Shown piece by piece: positions 25,111 to 34,900 of a DNA stretch of 64,000 nt. Every line of letters begins with the position of its first letter. Positions within the stretch are counted from its first letter, which is position 1. The translations under genes were made by a program, and so were the position numbers. Source of the stretch: Alloalcanivorax xenomutans (GTDB taxonomy: Bacteria > Pseudomonadota > Gammaproteobacteria > Pseudomonadales > Alcanivoracaceae). The stretch is taken from assembly GCF_900217905.1 (NCBI RefSeq), contig NZ_OBMO01000001.1, positions 1 to 64,000 of the forward strand, read 5' to 3'. The notes under the pieces are model-generated. The model was not told where the DNA came from and did not search any database. It was given only the letters and a program-made list of their open reading frames with translations.

Positions 25111-27027
25111 ATGAGTGTGAGCTATCGACTGCCCGACGGGGCAACCCTGGAGTTTGATCAACCGGCCTCCGCCCTGGAGATCGCCGGGCGGATCAGCAAG
25201 AAACTCGCCAAACAGGCGCTGGCGGTGAAGGCCAACGGCCATCTCACCGACGTCTATCTGCCTCTCACCGACGGCACGGAAGTGGAAATCATCACCCGCG
25301 ACCATGAGGACGCTCTGGAGCTGATCCGTCACGATGCCGCCCATGTCATGGCCGAAGCCGTGCAGGAGCTGTTTCCGGAAACCCAGGTCACCATCGGGCC
25401 GACCATCGAAAACGGCTTTTACTACGACTTCCACCGGGAGACCGCGTTCACCCCGGAAGACCTGGTCGCCATCGAAAAGCGCATGCAGGAGATCGTGCGG
25501 CGCAACGAAGAGATCCGCCGCGAGGTTTGGGACCGGGACGAGGCGATCCGCTTCTTCCTGGATCAGGGCGAGGAATTCAAGGCGGAGATCATCCGCGATC
25601 TGCCCGAGGGCGAGGAAGTCTCGCTGTATCGCCAGGGCGAGTTCATCGACCTGTGCCGGGGCCCGCATTTGCCCTCCACCAGCAAGCTCGGCGACGGCTT
25701 CAAGCTGATGAAAGTGGCCGGCGCCTACTGGCGCGGCAATGCCGACAACGCCCAGTTGCAGCGGATCTATGGCACCGCCTGGCGCGACAAGAAAGAGCTC
25801 AACGCCTACCTCAAACAGTTGGAAGAGGCGGAAAAGCGCGACCACCGCAAACTGGCCCGGGAAATGGACTTGTTCCATATCCAGCAGGAAGCCGTGGGCA
25901 GCATGTTCTGGCACCCGCGCGGCTGGCGCCTGCGCAAGAACCTGGAAAACTACATCCGCGCCAAGATGGAGAAGTACGACTACTCCGAGGTGTCCACGCC
26001 GCAGATGATGGACCGCGTGCTCTGGGAACAGTCCGGACACTGGGACAAATACAGCGACGACATGTTTACCGTCTGTACCCATGATCACCGGGAAATGGCG
26101 ATCAAGCCGATGAACTGCCCCGGCCACGTGCAGATCTTCAACCAGGGCATCAAGAGCTATCGGGATCTGCCGATCCGCATGGGCGAATTCACCGCTCTGT
26201 TCCGTAACGAGGCCCATGGCGCCCTGCACGGTCTGATGCGGGCCCGCTCCTTCAGCCAGGATGACGCCCACATCTTCTGTACCGAAGGCCAGATCAACGA
26301 GGAAACCGCCGCCTTCATCACCATGTTGCGCGAGGTTTACCAGGATTTCGGTTTCGACAGCTTCCGCATCAAGTTCTCCGATCGGCCGGACAACCGCGCC
26401 GGTTCCGATGAAACCTGGGACCGCGCCGAGGGCGCGCTGCGCGAGGCGGTGGAGTCGCTGGGACTGGAATGTGAGCTGAACCCCGGCGAAGGCGCCTTCT
26501 ACGGCCCGAAACTGGAGTTCGTGCTGCGCGACGCCATCGGTCGTGACTGGCAGTGCGGCACCCTGCAGGTGGATTTCGTGCTGCCCGAGCGTCTGGATGC
26601 CGAATATGTGGCCGAGGACGGCAGCCGCCAGCGTCCGGTGATGTTGCACCGGGCCGTGCTGGGATCGCTGGAGCGCTTCCTGGGCATTCTGATCGAATCC
26701 ACCGCCGGCCATCTGCCCTTATGGATGGCGCCGGTACCGGTGGTGGTGGCCACCATCACCAACGCGGTGGATGACTACGCCGCCGGGGTGGTCGAGCAAC
26801 TCAAGGCGCGCGGCATTCCCGCGGAGCTGGATACCCGCAACGAGAAGATCGGCTTCAAGGTGCGCGAGCATTCCCGTGCCAAGGTGCCGGTGATCTGGGT
26901 AGTCGGCGAGAAGGAAGCGGAGCAGAATCAGGTGGCGGTGCGGCGCCTGGGCTCCCAGGCCACGGATACCCTGGCCCTGGACGAAGCACTGGCGGCGCTG
27001 GCCGAGGCGACACGTCAGCCTATTTAA
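25111..27027 (+). CDS. thrS: Threonyl-tRNA synthetase (possible zinc-starvation paralogue)
   Basis: 638 residues, full length for the family (E. coli 642): TGS and editing domains, class II catalytic core and anticodon domain. The zinc ligands are all present: Cys in [12 protein letters not shown], His in QDDAHIFC and His in MLHRAVLGS. Housekeeping thrS in gammaproteobacteria is followed by infC-rpmI-rplT; here hisI and cysS follow, as in clusters of spare zinc-enzyme copies. Whether another thrS exists cannot be seen here. ATG 25111 ([10 protein letters not shown]) is the family start; no clear Shine-Dalgarno or Zur box was found upstream. Confidence 0.94.
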   Translation: MSVSYRLPDGATLEFDQPASALEIAGRISKKLAKQALAVKANGHLTDVYLPLTDGTEVEIITRDHEDALELIRHDAAHVMAEAVQELFPETQVTIGPTIENGFYYDFHRETAFTPEDLVAIEKRMQEIVRRNEEIRREVWDRDEAIRFFLDQGEEFKAEIIRDLPEGEEVSLYRQGEFIDLCRGPHLPSTSKLGDGFKLMKVAGAYWRGNADNAQLQRIYGTAWRDKKELNAYLKQLEEAEKRDHRKLAREMDLFHIQQEAVGSMFWHPRGWRLRKNLENYIRAKMEKYDYSEVSTPQMMDRVLWEQSGHWDKYSDDMFTVCTHDHREMAIKPMNCPGHVQIFNQGIKSYRDLPIRMGEFTALFRNEAHGALHGLMRARSFSQDDAHIFCTEGQINEETAAFITMLREVYQDFGFDSFRIKFSDRPDNRAGSDETWDRAEGALREAVESLGLECELNPGEGAFYGPKLEFVLRDAIGRDWQCGTLQVDFVLPERLDAEYVAEDGSRQRPVMLHRAVLGSLERFLGILIESTAGHLPLWMAPVPVVVATITNAVDDYAAGVVEQLKARGIPAELDTRNEKIGFKVREHSRAKVPVIWVVGEKEAEQNQVAVRRLGSQATDTLALDEALAALAEATRQPI

Positions 27028-27031
27028 GTAA

Positions 27032-27092
27032 GTGCAACCACGCTTGCACGCACCATGCAACACGCTCGGCCTCCCGCGTGTCGGCGTGTTGC
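27032..27092. promoter_or_regulatory. Two nested palindromes between thrS and hisI
   Basis: GTGCAA-N6-TTGCAC (27032-27049) is followed by GCAACACGC (27057-27065) pairing with GCGTGTTGC (27084-27092). There is no T-run, so this may be an operator or an mRNA structure rather than a terminator. Confidence 0.5.
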
Positions 27093-27126
27093 GTGTTAGC
27101 GTGAATGCCCAGCAGCGGAGCTGCTT

Positions 27127-27552
27127 ATGTTCAAAGCCAACGAACAACAGCCGGAAGGTTTCAGCGTCGCCCTCTCCGAAGCGCTGGATAACCTGGCCTT
27201 CAACGACCAGGGCCTGGTGCCGGTGATCGCCCAACAGCACGACAGTGGCGAAGTGCTGATGTTCGCCTGGATGAACCGGGAGGCGATCGAGGAAACCGTA
27301 CGTACCGGCCGGGTCTGCTACTACTCCCGTTCCCGCGGCAAGCTGTGGCGCAAGGGCGAAAGCTCCGGACAGGTACAGTATCTCAAGGAACTGCGGCTGG
27401 ACTGCGACGGTGACGTTCTGCTGGCCAAAGTGGAACAGACCGGGCCGGCCTGTCATACCGGCCGCCGCGCCTGTTTTTACTGGAAAGTGGAGGGCGATCG
27501 GGTGGTGATCGACCGCGCCCCGATCATCGATCCCAACGAGCTATATAACTGA
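27127..27552 (+). CDS. hisI: Phosphoribosyl-AMP cyclohydrolase
   Basis: A 141-residue zinc enzyme of histidine synthesis that opens the adenine ring of PR-AMP. Diagnostic blocks: MFAWMNREAIEETVRTG, YYSRSRGKLWRKGESSGQVQ, LDCDGDVLL and GPACHTGRRACFYW; the three zinc Cys are kept. It has no HisE fusion and no his neighbours. Its place between thrS and cysS, 3 bases before the latter, is a known context for HisI2 paralogues in zinc regulons. GGAG Shine-Dalgarno before ATG 27127. Confidence 0.94.
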   Translation: MFKANEQQPEGFSVALSEALDNLAFNDQGLVPVIAQQHDSGEVLMFAWMNREAIEETVRTGRVCYYSRSRGKLWRKGESSGQVQYLKELRLDCDGDVLLAKVEQTGPACHTGRRACFYWKVEGDRVVIDRAPIIDPNELYN

Positions 27553-27555
27553 GCC

Positions 27556-28938
27556 ATGCTGAAACTGCACAACACCCTGACCGGCCGCAAGGACGATTTC
27601 ATCCCGCTGGACCCGGACCGTATCACCCTCTACGTGTGCGGGCCCACGGTGTACAACTACGTCCACATCGGCAATGCCCGTCCGGTGGTGGTGTTCGATG
27701 TGCTCTACCGGCTTCTGCGGCGGCTCTATCCCCAGGTGGTCTACGCTCGCAACATCACCGATATCGACGACAAGATCATCAAGGCGGCGGCGGATAACGG
27801 CGAGGAAATCAGCGCCCTCACCGCCCGTTTCACCACGGCCTTCGAAGAAGACATGGGGCGGCTCAACGCCCTTCCTCCCACCGTGGTGCCCAAGGCCACC
27901 GATCACATCGGTGACATGCTCACCATGATCGAAACGCTGATCGCCAAGGGGCATGCCTACCAGGCCGATGGCCATGTGCTGTTCGCGGTGGAATCCATGC
28001 CCGATTACGGCAAGCTTTCCGGGCGTAATCTGGAAGACATGCTCGCCGGCGCACGGGTGGAAGTGGCGGATTATAAACGCCACCCCGGCGACTTCGTGTT
28101 GTGGAAGCCGTCCAGTGACGACCAGCCCGGCTGGGAATCGCCCTGGGGACGCGGCCGGCCGGGCTGGCACATCGAATGCTCGGCGATGATTCACAAGCAT
28201 CTGGGCGACGTCATCGACATCCATGGCGGCGGCCAGGACCTGATCTTCCCGCACCATGAAAACGAGATCGCCCAGGGCTGCTGCGCCCACGGCACAGACT
28301 ACGTCCGTTACTGGATGCACAACGGCTACATCAACATCGATGGCGAGAAAATGTCCAAATCCCTGGGCAATTTCCGTCTGGTCCGCGAGTTGTTGAAGGA
28401 ATACCCCGGCGAGGTGCTGCGTTTCGCGCTGCTCTCCAGCCACTACCGCTCACCGCTGAACTTCTCCGCCGAAGTGCTGGATCAGGCCGGCAAGAGCCTG
28501 GACGGCCTCTATTACGCCCTGCTGGGACGCGGCGAACAGGTCGAGCCCGATGCCGGCTACCGTCTGCCGGAGGACCACCCGGTGCTGCTGGCTCTGCGCG
28601 ACGATCTCAATACCGCCGAGGCGATCAGCGCCCTGCACGCGGTGGCGGCGAAGCTGAACAAGGCGGAGCTGCCGGAAAAACCGGCGATCAAAGCCGAGTT
28701 GCTGGCCGGCGCCGAACTGTTGGGGCTACTTGAATCCGATCCGGTGGCCTGGTTCCAGAACCAGGGCAGCGCCGATGACGGTCTCGCCAACGACGAGATC
28801 GACGCCCTGGTGGCGGAGCGCACCGCGGCCAAGAAAGCCCGCGATTTCGCCCGTGCCGACCAGATCCGCGACCAGCTCAAGGACGCCGGCATCCAACTGG
28901 AGGATACCCGCGAGGGCACCCGCTGGAGCCGGGACTAG
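27556..28938 (+). CDS. cysS: Cysteinyl-tRNA synthetase (possible zinc-starvation paralogue)
   Basis: 460 residues, standard length. Class I signatures HIGN ([12 protein letters not shown]) and KMSKS ([11 protein letters not shown]). The zinc site is complete: Cys in YVCGPT, Cys in HIECSAM, and His and Glu in [10 protein letters not shown]. Linked to hisI by a 3-base gap, so the two are probably co-transcribed. The downstream side was changed by insertion of an IS605-type element. Confidence 0.95.
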   Translation: MLKLHNTLTGRKDDFIPLDPDRITLYVCGPTVYNYVHIGNARPVVVFDVLYRLLRRLYPQVVYARNITDIDDKIIKAAADNGEEISALTARFTTAFEEDMGRLNALPPTVVPKATDHIGDMLTMIETLIAKGHAYQADGHVLFAVESMPDYGKLSGRNLEDMLAGARVEVADYKRHPGDFVLWKPSSDDQPGWESPWGRGRPGWHIECSAMIHKHLGDVIDIHGGGQDLIFPHHENEIAQGCCAHGTDYVRYWMHNGYINIDGEKMSKSLGNFRLVRELLKEYPGEVLRFALLSSHYRSPLNFSAEVLDQAGKSLDGLYYALLGRGEQVEPDAGYRLPEDHPVLLALRDDLNTAEAISALHAVAAKLNKAELPEKPAIKAELLAGAELLGLLESDPVAWFQNQGSADDGLANDEIDALVAERTAAKKARDFARADQIRDQLKDAGIQLEDTREGTRWSRD

Positions 28939-28982
28939 GTCCATCGCGATCCATGTAAGCAGGTCAGCAGATCCGCACGTCC

Positions 28983-29004
28983 ATTCGCTGGCAAGCCAGC
29001 GAAT
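28983..29004. repeat. REP-like palindrome
   Basis: ATTCGCTGGC-AA-GCCAGCGAAT is a perfect 10-bp-arm palindrome, 44 bases after cysS. It may act as an mRNA 3' end, and shares the ATTCGC ends of the other REP-like elements. Confidence 0.75.
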
Positions 29005-29061
29005 ACGATGGAAATTCAAGTCTCCCAACAGATAACCAAAATGCGCGACATGCCCGTACTT

Positions 29062-29202
29062 TTAGTTCGGGCTCCACAGGGCATTCTTGAGATAGGCTGG
29101 CTTCACCAGCTCAGGGTCCATCAGCTTTAGCTTGCGACTGGAGCCCCCTTTCAAGCTGTTTACCAGCCGGGACAGCACCACCTTTGGCGGGTATACGTGG
29201 CC
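29062..29202 (-). pseudogene. tnpA (IS200/IS605 Y1 transposase) remnant
   Basis: Minus-strand codons ending at 29062 read GHVYPPKVVLSRLVN, then SLKGGSSRKL and KNALWSPN-stop: the middle of an IS200-type TnpA, which normally has YPPKVxLS, LKGxSSR and LWSPSYF. The HUH-region His pair is collapsed and everything after LWSP, including the catalytic Tyr helix, is gone. It is divergent from tnpB, as in IS605. Confidence 0.8.
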
Positions 29203-29257
29203 GGAAAACGCAGTGTCTTCCTGTTCTGTGTGATTGTTGAGCATCCATAGACCAAGT

Positions 29258-30331
29258 ATGCTCGAGCCCATGATACAGACCAAGACCCTCAAGGTTCGCG
29301 TGAAGGACAAGCATGCCGCCGAGCTCAACCGCATGGCGCATAGCGTGAACTTCGCCTGGAACTACGTGAACGAACTAAGTTCGCGGTCGATCCACGAGCG
29401 CGGGGTCTTCCTGTCCGCCTACGACATCCAGAAATACACCAACGGGGCCGCTAAGGAACTCGGCCTTCACAGTCATACCGTTCAAGAGGTCGGCCGGGAA
29501 TACACCATCCGTCGCCAACAGTTTCGCAAGACCCGACTGGCGTGGCGCAAGTCCCGTGGTGTACGCCGCTCACTCGGCTGGGTGCCCTTCAAGTCGGGCG
29601 CGGCTAAGTGGAAGAACGGGCAGGTCACCTTCAATGGCCAGCACTTCAAGGTCTGGGATAGCTTTGGCCTGAGCCAGTACACGTTTCGCGCAGGCAACTT
29701 CAACGAGGATGCCCGAGGCCGCTGGTACTTCAACGTGGTGGTCGAGGTGGAGGTTCAGCCATCCAGTGGCCAAGGCGCCGTTGGCATCGATCTGGGGCTG
29801 AAGGACGTGGCCATCTGTTCCAACGGTGAGAAGTTGGAGAACGGTCGCTTCTACCGCAGTCTCGAGAACAAGCTGGCCGCAGCGCAGCGCGCCCGTAACA
29901 AGCGCCGCGTGAAGGCAATCCACGCCAAAATCAAGAACCGGCGCAAGGATGCGCTGCACAAGTTCTGTCGCCGGCTGGTGAACCAGCACGGCGGAATCTA
30001 TGTGGGGGATGTCTCGTCCACCAAACTGGCGAAGACTCGCATGGCCAAGAGCGTCTACGACGCCGGCTGGTCACAACTGAAGACGATGTTGGAATACAAA
30101 TGCGATCACGCAGGCATCGTCTTCCGAGAAGTCCGAGAATCCAACACCAGCCGTACCTGTTCGTCGTGTGGCTCGCTTAGCGGACCACAAGGCGTAAACG
30201 GGCTACGAGTGAGAGACTGGGAGTGCGTGGAGTGTGGTGTTCTCCACGACCGGGACGTGAACGCAGCCCGGAATATACTCAGTCTCGGGGCAGGACGTTG
30301 CCCTCCAGGAGTGGGAATCTCCGTCCTTTAG
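29258..30331 (+). CDS. tnpB: TnpB RNA-guided nuclease (OrfB) of an IS605-type element
   Basis: 357 residues from ATG 29258. RuvC-I Asp is in [10 protein letters not shown]; the zinc finger is CSSCGS...CVECG; RuvC-III Asp is in [12 protein letters not shown]. The RuvC-II Glu, normally in a motif like IVIEDLN, is Gly here (IYVGDVSS, residue 250, codon 30005-30007). Such forms may use a Glu elsewhere; REVRES, just ahead of the zinc finger, is a candidate. Full length and not frameshifted, though its tnpA partner is destroyed. It was inserted between cysS and yidD. Confidence 0.9.
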   Translation: MLEPMIQTKTLKVRVKDKHAAELNRMAHSVNFAWNYVNELSSRSIHERGVFLSAYDIQKYTNGAAKELGLHSHTVQEVGREYTIRRQQFRKTRLAWRKSRGVRRSLGWVPFKSGAAKWKNGQVTFNGQHFKVWDSFGLSQYTFRAGNFNEDARGRWYFNVVVEVEVQPSSGQGAVGIDLGLKDVAICSNGEKLENGRFYRSLENKLAAAQRARNKRRVKAIHAKIKNRRKDALHKFCRRLVNQHGGIYVGDVSSTKLAKTRMAKSVYDAGWSQLKTMLEYKCDHAGIVFREVRESNTSRTCSSCGSLSGPQGVNGLRVRDWECVECGVLHDRDVNAARNILSLGAGRCPPGVGISVL

Positions 30332-30368
30332 GGCGGAGAGGACGTCAAAGACAAATGTCATCTTCCTC
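30200..30368 (+). ncRNA. Probable omega RNA scaffold and guide at the tnpB 3' end
   Basis: TnpB guides come from the 3' end of the gene plus the right end of the element. A hairpin TCTCCGTCC-TTTA-GGGCGGAGA spans the tnpB stop, and the element seems to end at GACGTCAA (30341-30348). The guide would then be about 20 bases from 30349. The 5' limit is approximate. Confidence 0.5.
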
Positions 30369-30404
30369 GGGTATGCTGGCGGGGTTCTGATTGGGAGTCG
30401 CAAC

Positions 30405-30719
30405 ATGAAACGGGTTTTACTGGCCAGCCTGCGTTTCTACCAGGGCTATTTAAGCCCCTGGCTGGGCAATCAGTGCCGTTTCTATCCCACTTGCTCCGAG
30501 TACGCGCGCCAGGCGGTGGAGCACCATGGTGCCTTGCGCGGCAGCGCCCTGGCGGCGCGCCGCCTGTGTAAATGCCATCCCTGGCATCCCGGTGGCTTCG
30601 ATCCGGTGCCGGGCCAGCCGCACCCGCTGCATGGCGACGCGCAGCATGATATCCCCCAGCAAAATGGCCCCAACACTCATGGCCCCAAAACCCACGGAAA
30701 GGACCATGCGTCCCCGTAG
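30405..30719 (+). CDS. yidD: YidD family membrane-insertion factor with a His-rich tail
   Basis: 104 residues. The YidD core is complete: [31 protein letters not shown] and [13 protein letters not shown], a small amphipathic protein that helps membrane protein insertion. It is not in the usual rpmH-rnpA-yidD-yidC locus. The tail after the core is rich in His ([22 protein letters not shown]), unlike typical YidD. GGGAG Shine-Dalgarno. The DUF2946-like gene starts inside its last codons. Confidence 0.88.
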   Translation: MKRVLLASLRFYQGYLSPWLGNQCRFYPTCSEYARQAVEHHGALRGSALAARRLCKCHPWHPGGFDPVPGQPHPLHGDAQHDIPQQNGPNTHGPKTHGKDHASP

Positions 30720-31035
30720 CTACAGGGCCTTCCCGGTTCGCCTCCTGCTACTTTCCCTGCTGTTGATCGCCGGGCAGTGGCAGATGGCGTGGCACAGCAC
30801 CGAGCATTTGCCGACCGCCACGTCCCTGGCCGGCGGCACCCCCGACAATGACGGCACCGCCGTCGCCCCCCATTGCCAGCACTGCGCGCCGGTACAGATT
30901 GCCGTGCCGCCCGCCACGCTGGTTCAGCATAACCCTCCGGCGGAGCCATTCTGGCGCCCGCTGGCGCAAAACCGTGGCCATACCCAGGCCGGTCTGCGCG
31001 CCTACCTTTCCCGCGCCCCACCTCTGTCCGCCTGA
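30706..31035 (+). CDS. DUF2946-like exported metal-associated protein
   Basis: 109 residues: N-terminal signal/anchor ([19 protein letters not shown]), then WHSTEH and HCQHCAP, a His/Cys pattern like that of DUF2946 proteins found beside metal TonB receptors. Function unknown. ATG 30706 has GGAAAGG; it overlaps yidD by 14 bases and precedes the ZnuD-like receptor. Confidence 0.65.
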   Translation: MRPRSYRAFPVRLLLLSLLLIAGQWQMAWHSTEHLPTATSLAGGTPDNDGTAVAPHCQHCAPVQIAVPPATLVQHNPPAEPFWRPLAQNRGHTQAGLRAYLSRAPPLSA

Positions 31036-31085
31036 TCTCCGATTTCGCCGCCGCCTCAAGCGGTTCGGGTTTCGATAGCGCTTTT

Positions 31086-31098
31086 GTTATGATATAAC
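31086..31098. promoter_or_regulatory. Zur box
   Basis: GTTATGATATAAC, flanked on the right by ATT, matches the enterobacterial/pseudomonad Zur core (GTTATNNTATAAC type, wider GAAATGTTATANTATAACATTTC) with one extra base in the centre. It lies 57 bases before the TonB receptor ATG, in promoter position. Confidence 0.75.
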
Positions 31099-31154
31099 AT
31101 TCGCAGCTTGCCAAGGCATGCTCCACGTGCCTGTTCGATAGAGGAAAAGAGTCC

Positions 31155-33275
31155 ATGAGACGCAAAGCTTTACCCCTGCCGCTGGCCCTGGGGTTGATGG
31201 CCGGTGCCACCCTGGCCGCCCTGCCAGCCTCGGCGCAACAGAACGACAACACCGACGACCAAGCGCCCCGGCAACCCTCCCATCAGTTGGATGCGGTCCA
31301 GGTGTCCGCACTGCCTTTTGACGAGGACGCCGCCAGCGGCGCCTCATCGTTCGGATTGCTGGAGGACAGTCTGCTGTTCCAACGCAGCAACGCCACCCTC
31401 GGCAACACGCTGGAAGGATTGCCAGGGGTTCATTCCGACACCTTCGGCGGTGGCTCCAGCCGCCCGGTGATCCGCGGCCAGGGGGCGCCACGGGTAAGCG
31501 TGCTCTCCGATGGCGCCCGTCTGTTCGACGCCTCCGATATCTCCCCGGACCACGCCACCACGGTGGAGCCCATGCTCGCCCGCAAGGTGGAGGTACTGCG
31601 CGGCCCGTCCACCCTGCTCTATGGCGGAGGCGCCATCGGCGGCGTGGTCAACGTCCTGGACGACAAGATCCCCACCCGCATGCCGGACCGTCCGGTGGAG
31701 GGCTTTGTAGCCGTCCGCGGCAATACGGTGGCTAACGAGAAGGCCGGTGCCGCCGGCATCACCGCCCGCGCCGGCGACCATTTCGCGGTGCACGTGGAAG
31801 GCTCACGGCGCCGCGCTGACGACTATGAAGTGAATGGCTTCACCGTGCCCGACATCGATGGCACCTACGCCGACAGTGACAATGTCAGTGTCGGCGCTTC
31901 CTGGATCGGCGAGCGTGGCTACCTGGGCATGGCGTATTCCTACCGCAGCGACATCTACGGTCTGCCCGGCCACAGCCATGAATTCGAGGGCTGCGAAGCC
32001 GATGGTGATCAATTGTCCTGTGATGGCGATGGTCACGACCATGACCACGACCACGGCGAAGGCGAGCACACGCCGCCTTATGTGGACCTGGACGCCCGCC
32101 GCATCGATCTGCGCGGTGAATACCGGCAGCCGCTGCCCGGTATCGAGAAGGTCAAGGTGCGCTCCAGCCACACCGACTATCGCCACCACGAAATCGAGGA
32201 AGGGGAAGTGGGCACCACTTTCCGTCACAAAGGCTATGAAACCCGGGTAGAGGCGGAACACGCGCCGATTGGCGGCTGGCATGGCGTGGTCGGTTTCCAG
32301 TACGCCGATCACCAGTTCAACACCCAGGGCACCGAGGCCCTGATGCCGAAGACCGACACCGAAACCCTCGGCGTATTCGCGGTGGAACACTACCGCTTCT
32401 CCGAACAGTGGCACCTGGAAGTGGGCGCCCGTCACGAGCATCAGCGCCTGGACCCGGTGGAGGATCCGCTGGACCGGCCTTCCTACAGCGACTCCGCCAA
32501 TTCATTGTCGGCGGCGCTGACCTGGGCGTTTCTGCCGGACTACAACGTGTCGCTGTCCGCCACCCGCGCCCAGCGCATGCCTCATGCCCAGGAGATGTAT
32601 GCCCGGGGGGTTCACCTGGCCACCAACACCTATGAGTGCGGCCTGGTCTCCAGCAGCTACACCTGCGGCGCGCCGGATGACGATTCCGCCATTCATAAGG
32701 AAACCTCGCGCAACATCGGCTTGAATCTGCGCAAGGTTCGCGGTGATCTGACCTTCGATGTGGGCCTGTTCCACAACCAGGTGGACAACTACATCTACGC
32801 CCGCACCCTGGATCAGATCGAGGAATTCCGCCTGATCAAGTACAGCCAGGACGATGTGGAGTTCACTGGCGCGGAAGCGGAGATGCGCTATCAGTGGACC
32901 CCACGCTGGTCCACCACGGTGTTCGGCGACATCGTCAAGGCCCAGTTCAGTCGCGGCGGCAATGAACTGCCACGAATCCCAGCGAAGCGCCTGGGCGGCC
33001 GCGTCAACACCTATTGGCGGGCGTTCGACGGTGAGCTGGAGTTCTATCGGATGTTCCCGCAGAACGACATCGCCGGCTACGAAAGCCGTACTCCCGGCTA
33101 CGACATGCTCAACGCCACCCTCAGCTACACCCTGGAAGGCGCCCAGCGCTACAGCGTTTATCTGCGCGGCAGCAACCTGCTGGGCGAGGAAGTGTGGAAC
33201 CACACCTCCTTCCTGGCCCGCACCGTGCCGGAGCCGGGCCGCAATCTGACCGTCGGCATGCGCATGGAATTCTGA
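31155..33275 (+). CDS. znuD: ZnuD-like TonB-dependent zinc receptor
   Basis: 706 residues: signal peptide, plug domain (DAVQVSALPFD, LPGVHSDTFGGGSSRPVIRGQG, VEVLRGPSTLLYGGGAIGGVVNV) and a 22-strand barrel ending in VGMRMEF. An extracellular loop after residue 275 has GDGHDHDHDHGEGEHTPP with a Cys pair just before it (EGCEADGDQLSCDGDG), the zinc-capturing loop of ZnuD-type receptors. The Zur box upstream fits. Start has GAGGAAA. A hairpin (33282-33302) separates it from the next gene. Confidence 0.92.
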   Translation: MRRKALPLPLALGLMAGATLAALPASAQQNDNTDDQAPRQPSHQLDAVQVSALPFDEDAASGASSFGLLEDSLLFQRSNATLGNTLEGLPGVHSDTFGGGSSRPVIRGQGAPRVSVLSDGARLFDASDISPDHATTVEPMLARKVEVLRGPSTLLYGGGAIGGVVNVLDDKIPTRMPDRPVEGFVAVRGNTVANEKAGAAGITARAGDHFAVHVEGSRRRADDYEVNGFTVPDIDGTYADSDNVSVGASWIGERGYLGMAYSYRSDIYGLPGHSHEFEGCEADGDQLSCDGDGHDHDHDHGEGEHTPPYVDLDARRIDLRGEYRQPLPGIEKVKVRSSHTDYRHHEIEEGEVGTTFRHKGYETRVEAEHAPIGGWHGVVGFQYADHQFNTQGTEALMPKTDTETLGVFAVEHYRFSEQWHLEVGARHEHQRLDPVEDPLDRPSYSDSANSLSAALTWAFLPDYNVSLSATRAQRMPHAQEMYARGVHLATNTYECGLVSSSYTCGAPDDDSAIHKETSRNIGLNLRKVRGDLTFDVGLFHNQVDNYIYARTLDQIEEFRLIKYSQDDVEFTGAEAEMRYQWTPRWSTTVFGDIVKAQFSRGGNELPRIPAKRLGGRVNTYWRAFDGELEFYRMFPQNDIAGYESRTPGYDMLNATLSYTLEGAQRYSVYLRGSNLLGEEVWNHTSFLARTVPEPGRNLTVGMRMEF

Positions 33276-33281
33276 GACCGG

Positions 33282-33302
33282 CCGGGCCCTCAAAGGGCCC
33301 GG
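33282..33302 (+). terminator. Hairpin between znuD and the AztD-like gene
   Basis: CCGGGCCCT pairs with AGGGCCCGG around CAA (9-bp stem). No T-run follows, so it may attenuate or stabilise rather than end transcription. Confidence 0.55.
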
Positions 33303-33362
33303 AGCGCCCCATTACCGAAACGCTATAACGTCATAAAATCGCAACGAATTCAGGAACGACAC

Positions 33363-34679
33363 ATGAACAGCTCATTGCACTCCGCCCTGCCCCGCCTCGG
33401 CGCCTTGACCCTGGCCCTACTGCTGGCCGCCTGTAACAACGACACCGGCAGCACCACCCTGCCCGGTGGCGACGATGATCACGACCATGACCACGAGGAA
33501 AGCGCTGGCCGCCTGGTATTCACACAAGCCGCCGGCACCAACTCCCGCGTTTACGTGTACGATCTGGAACAACAGGCCACCATCGCCGACTTCGCTCTGA
33601 CCTATCCGGCCACGGCACTGCATACCAGCCCCGGCGGCCGCTACGCCGTGATCATGCAACGTGACAATGATCAGGTGCAGATTCTGGATGGCGGTATCTG
33701 GCTGCACGAAGACCATGTCGACACCGGCACTCCCGGGCTCAGCGCCTTGACACTGCTTGGCGTTAAGCCCACCCATTACCGCGGCAACGACGGCCTCGGC
33801 ACGGTGTTTTTCGACGGAGACGCCGCCACCGGTTCCCAGTTCCAGCTATTCAGTGACAGCAGCCTGGAAAATGACGACGTCATCGCCTCTCACACTCTTG
33901 AGCAAGCGCACCACGGCATCGCCGAACCGCGCGGCGAGTGGGTACTGAGCAGTAACGTCAGCGACGGAGCGAGCGCTGCCGACGGCATCGCGCTGTATCA
34001 CCTGCACGGCGATCACTTCCATGCCGAGGGCACCCTGGCCACCGCCTGCCCGGGACTTCATGGCGGCGCCTCCAATACCACCCATTCCGTATTCGGTTGC
34101 GAGGATGGTGCACTGGTGGCGGAGCTGCACGGTGACCATTTTCACGATCACAAGGTCACCGCACCGGAACGTCTGGCGACAATCCTGGGCAGTCCCGATC
34201 TGACCGATTTCGCCGCCCTCTCCTACCCTGGCTATAACCTCTATCGGATAGCGCCGGATGCCACCGAAGCCGAGCAGGTGACGTGGCGCGAGAACACCGC
34301 CGCCGACGCCAAACCGCTCGCCTACGGCCTGGACCCGCACGGAGAGCATCTGGTGCTGCTCGACGATGCCGGCACCCTGCATGTGATGGATACCGCCGAG
34401 TGGCACCACCATGGGCAAATCACCGTATTGGATCAGCCCCCGGCCGACGGCGCCCCGGCACCGGCTTTGGCCTTCAGCGGCGACGGCCACGAGGTGTTCG
34501 TCTCCGACCCGCGGGCCCAGGCCATCCACCGTGTGGAACTGGAGTCCCTGACCGTGACCACTGAAGTGGCGGATCTCGGTTTCGCGCCGTTGGGGCTCGC
34601 CTGGACCGGTGCCGCCGGAGATCATGATGATCATGGCGAAGGGGAAGAGGAAGAAGGCGAGCACGACCACGAGCATTAA
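33363..34679 (+). CDS. AztD-like His-rich zinc-binding lipoprotein
   Basis: 438 residues. Lipobox LLLAAC, then an acidic His-rich segment (DDDHDHDHEES), a repeated beta-propeller-like body (GRLVFTQAAGTNSRVYVYDLEQ, ALHTSPGGRYAVIMQRDNDQ, GDGHEVFVSDPRAQAIHRV) and a His/Glu tail ending EGEHDHEH. This matches the AztD type of zinc metallochaperone, here probably membrane-anchored. It follows znuD and may pass zinc to a periplasmic carrier. A weak Zur-like sequence lies at 33317-33342. A strong terminator follows. Confidence 0.82.
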   Translation: MNSSLHSALPRLGALTLALLLAACNNDTGSTTLPGGDDDHDHDHEESAGRLVFTQAAGTNSRVYVYDLEQQATIADFALTYPATALHTSPGGRYAVIMQRDNDQVQILDGGIWLHEDHVDTGTPGLSALTLLGVKPTHYRGNDGLGTVFFDGDAATGSQFQLFSDSSLENDDVIASHTLEQAHHGIAEPRGEWVLSSNVSDGASAADGIALYHLHGDHFHAEGTLATACPGLHGGASNTTHSVFGCEDGALVAELHGDHFHDHKVTAPERLATILGSPDLTDFAALSYPGYNLYRIAPDATEAEQVTWRENTAADAKPLAYGLDPHGEHLVLLDDAGTLHVMDTAEWHHHGQITVLDQPPADGAPAPALAFSGDGHEVFVSDPRAQAIHRVELESLTVTTEVADLGFAPLGLAWTGAAGDHDDHGEGEEEEGEHDHEH

Positions 34680-34689
34680 ACGGTAAGCT

Positions 34690-34718
34690 GCGCGGGACAT
34701 CCGACGTCCCGCGCTTTT
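34690..34718 (+). terminator. Rho-independent terminator
   Basis: GCGCGGGAC (34690-34698) pairs with GTCCCGCGC (34706-34714), 7-nt loop, then TTTT. Ends the znuD/AztD-like transcript. Confidence 0.9.
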
Positions 34719-34744
34719 GAATTTATGGGAAGCCCCAGCGCCCG

Positions 34745-34811
34745 TTCGCGAGCAAGCTCGCTTCCCGCGGAGGCCACGGAGCCGCCGTGGGAAGCCGCCT
34801 CGGCGGCGAAT
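34745..34811. repeat. BIME-like pair of REP elements in opposite orientation
   Basis: Left unit TTCGCGAGCAAGCTCGCTTC (34745-34764, running into CCGC) and right unit, on the other strand, with GTGGGAAGCCGCC and GGCGGCGAAT (34787-34811). Both have a TTCGC end, a GC-rich palindromic core of different sequence, and a TTCCC end. The left unit is very like the common Pseudomonas REP. Confidence 0.75.
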
Positions 34812-34900
34812 CGGCGTGTTGCGTGTCCAGCCTTTCTTGCGCAGCAAACTTCATTACAATGGCGGCACTCTATCGTGGTTGTGATGAAAGGATTGTTGTA

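Noticed and set aside
33317-33342. Second Zur box before the AztD-like gene
   Set aside because: Arms are partly similar to the consensus, but the spacing is wrong by about 3 bases; kept only as a weak mention.
27081-34826. 16-bp sequence TCGGCGTGTTGCGTGT at 27081-27096 and 34811-34826
   Set aside because: Exact but short and without shared flanks; could be chance in GC-rich DNA, or part of a heptamer-like GCGTGTT repeat too weak to claim.
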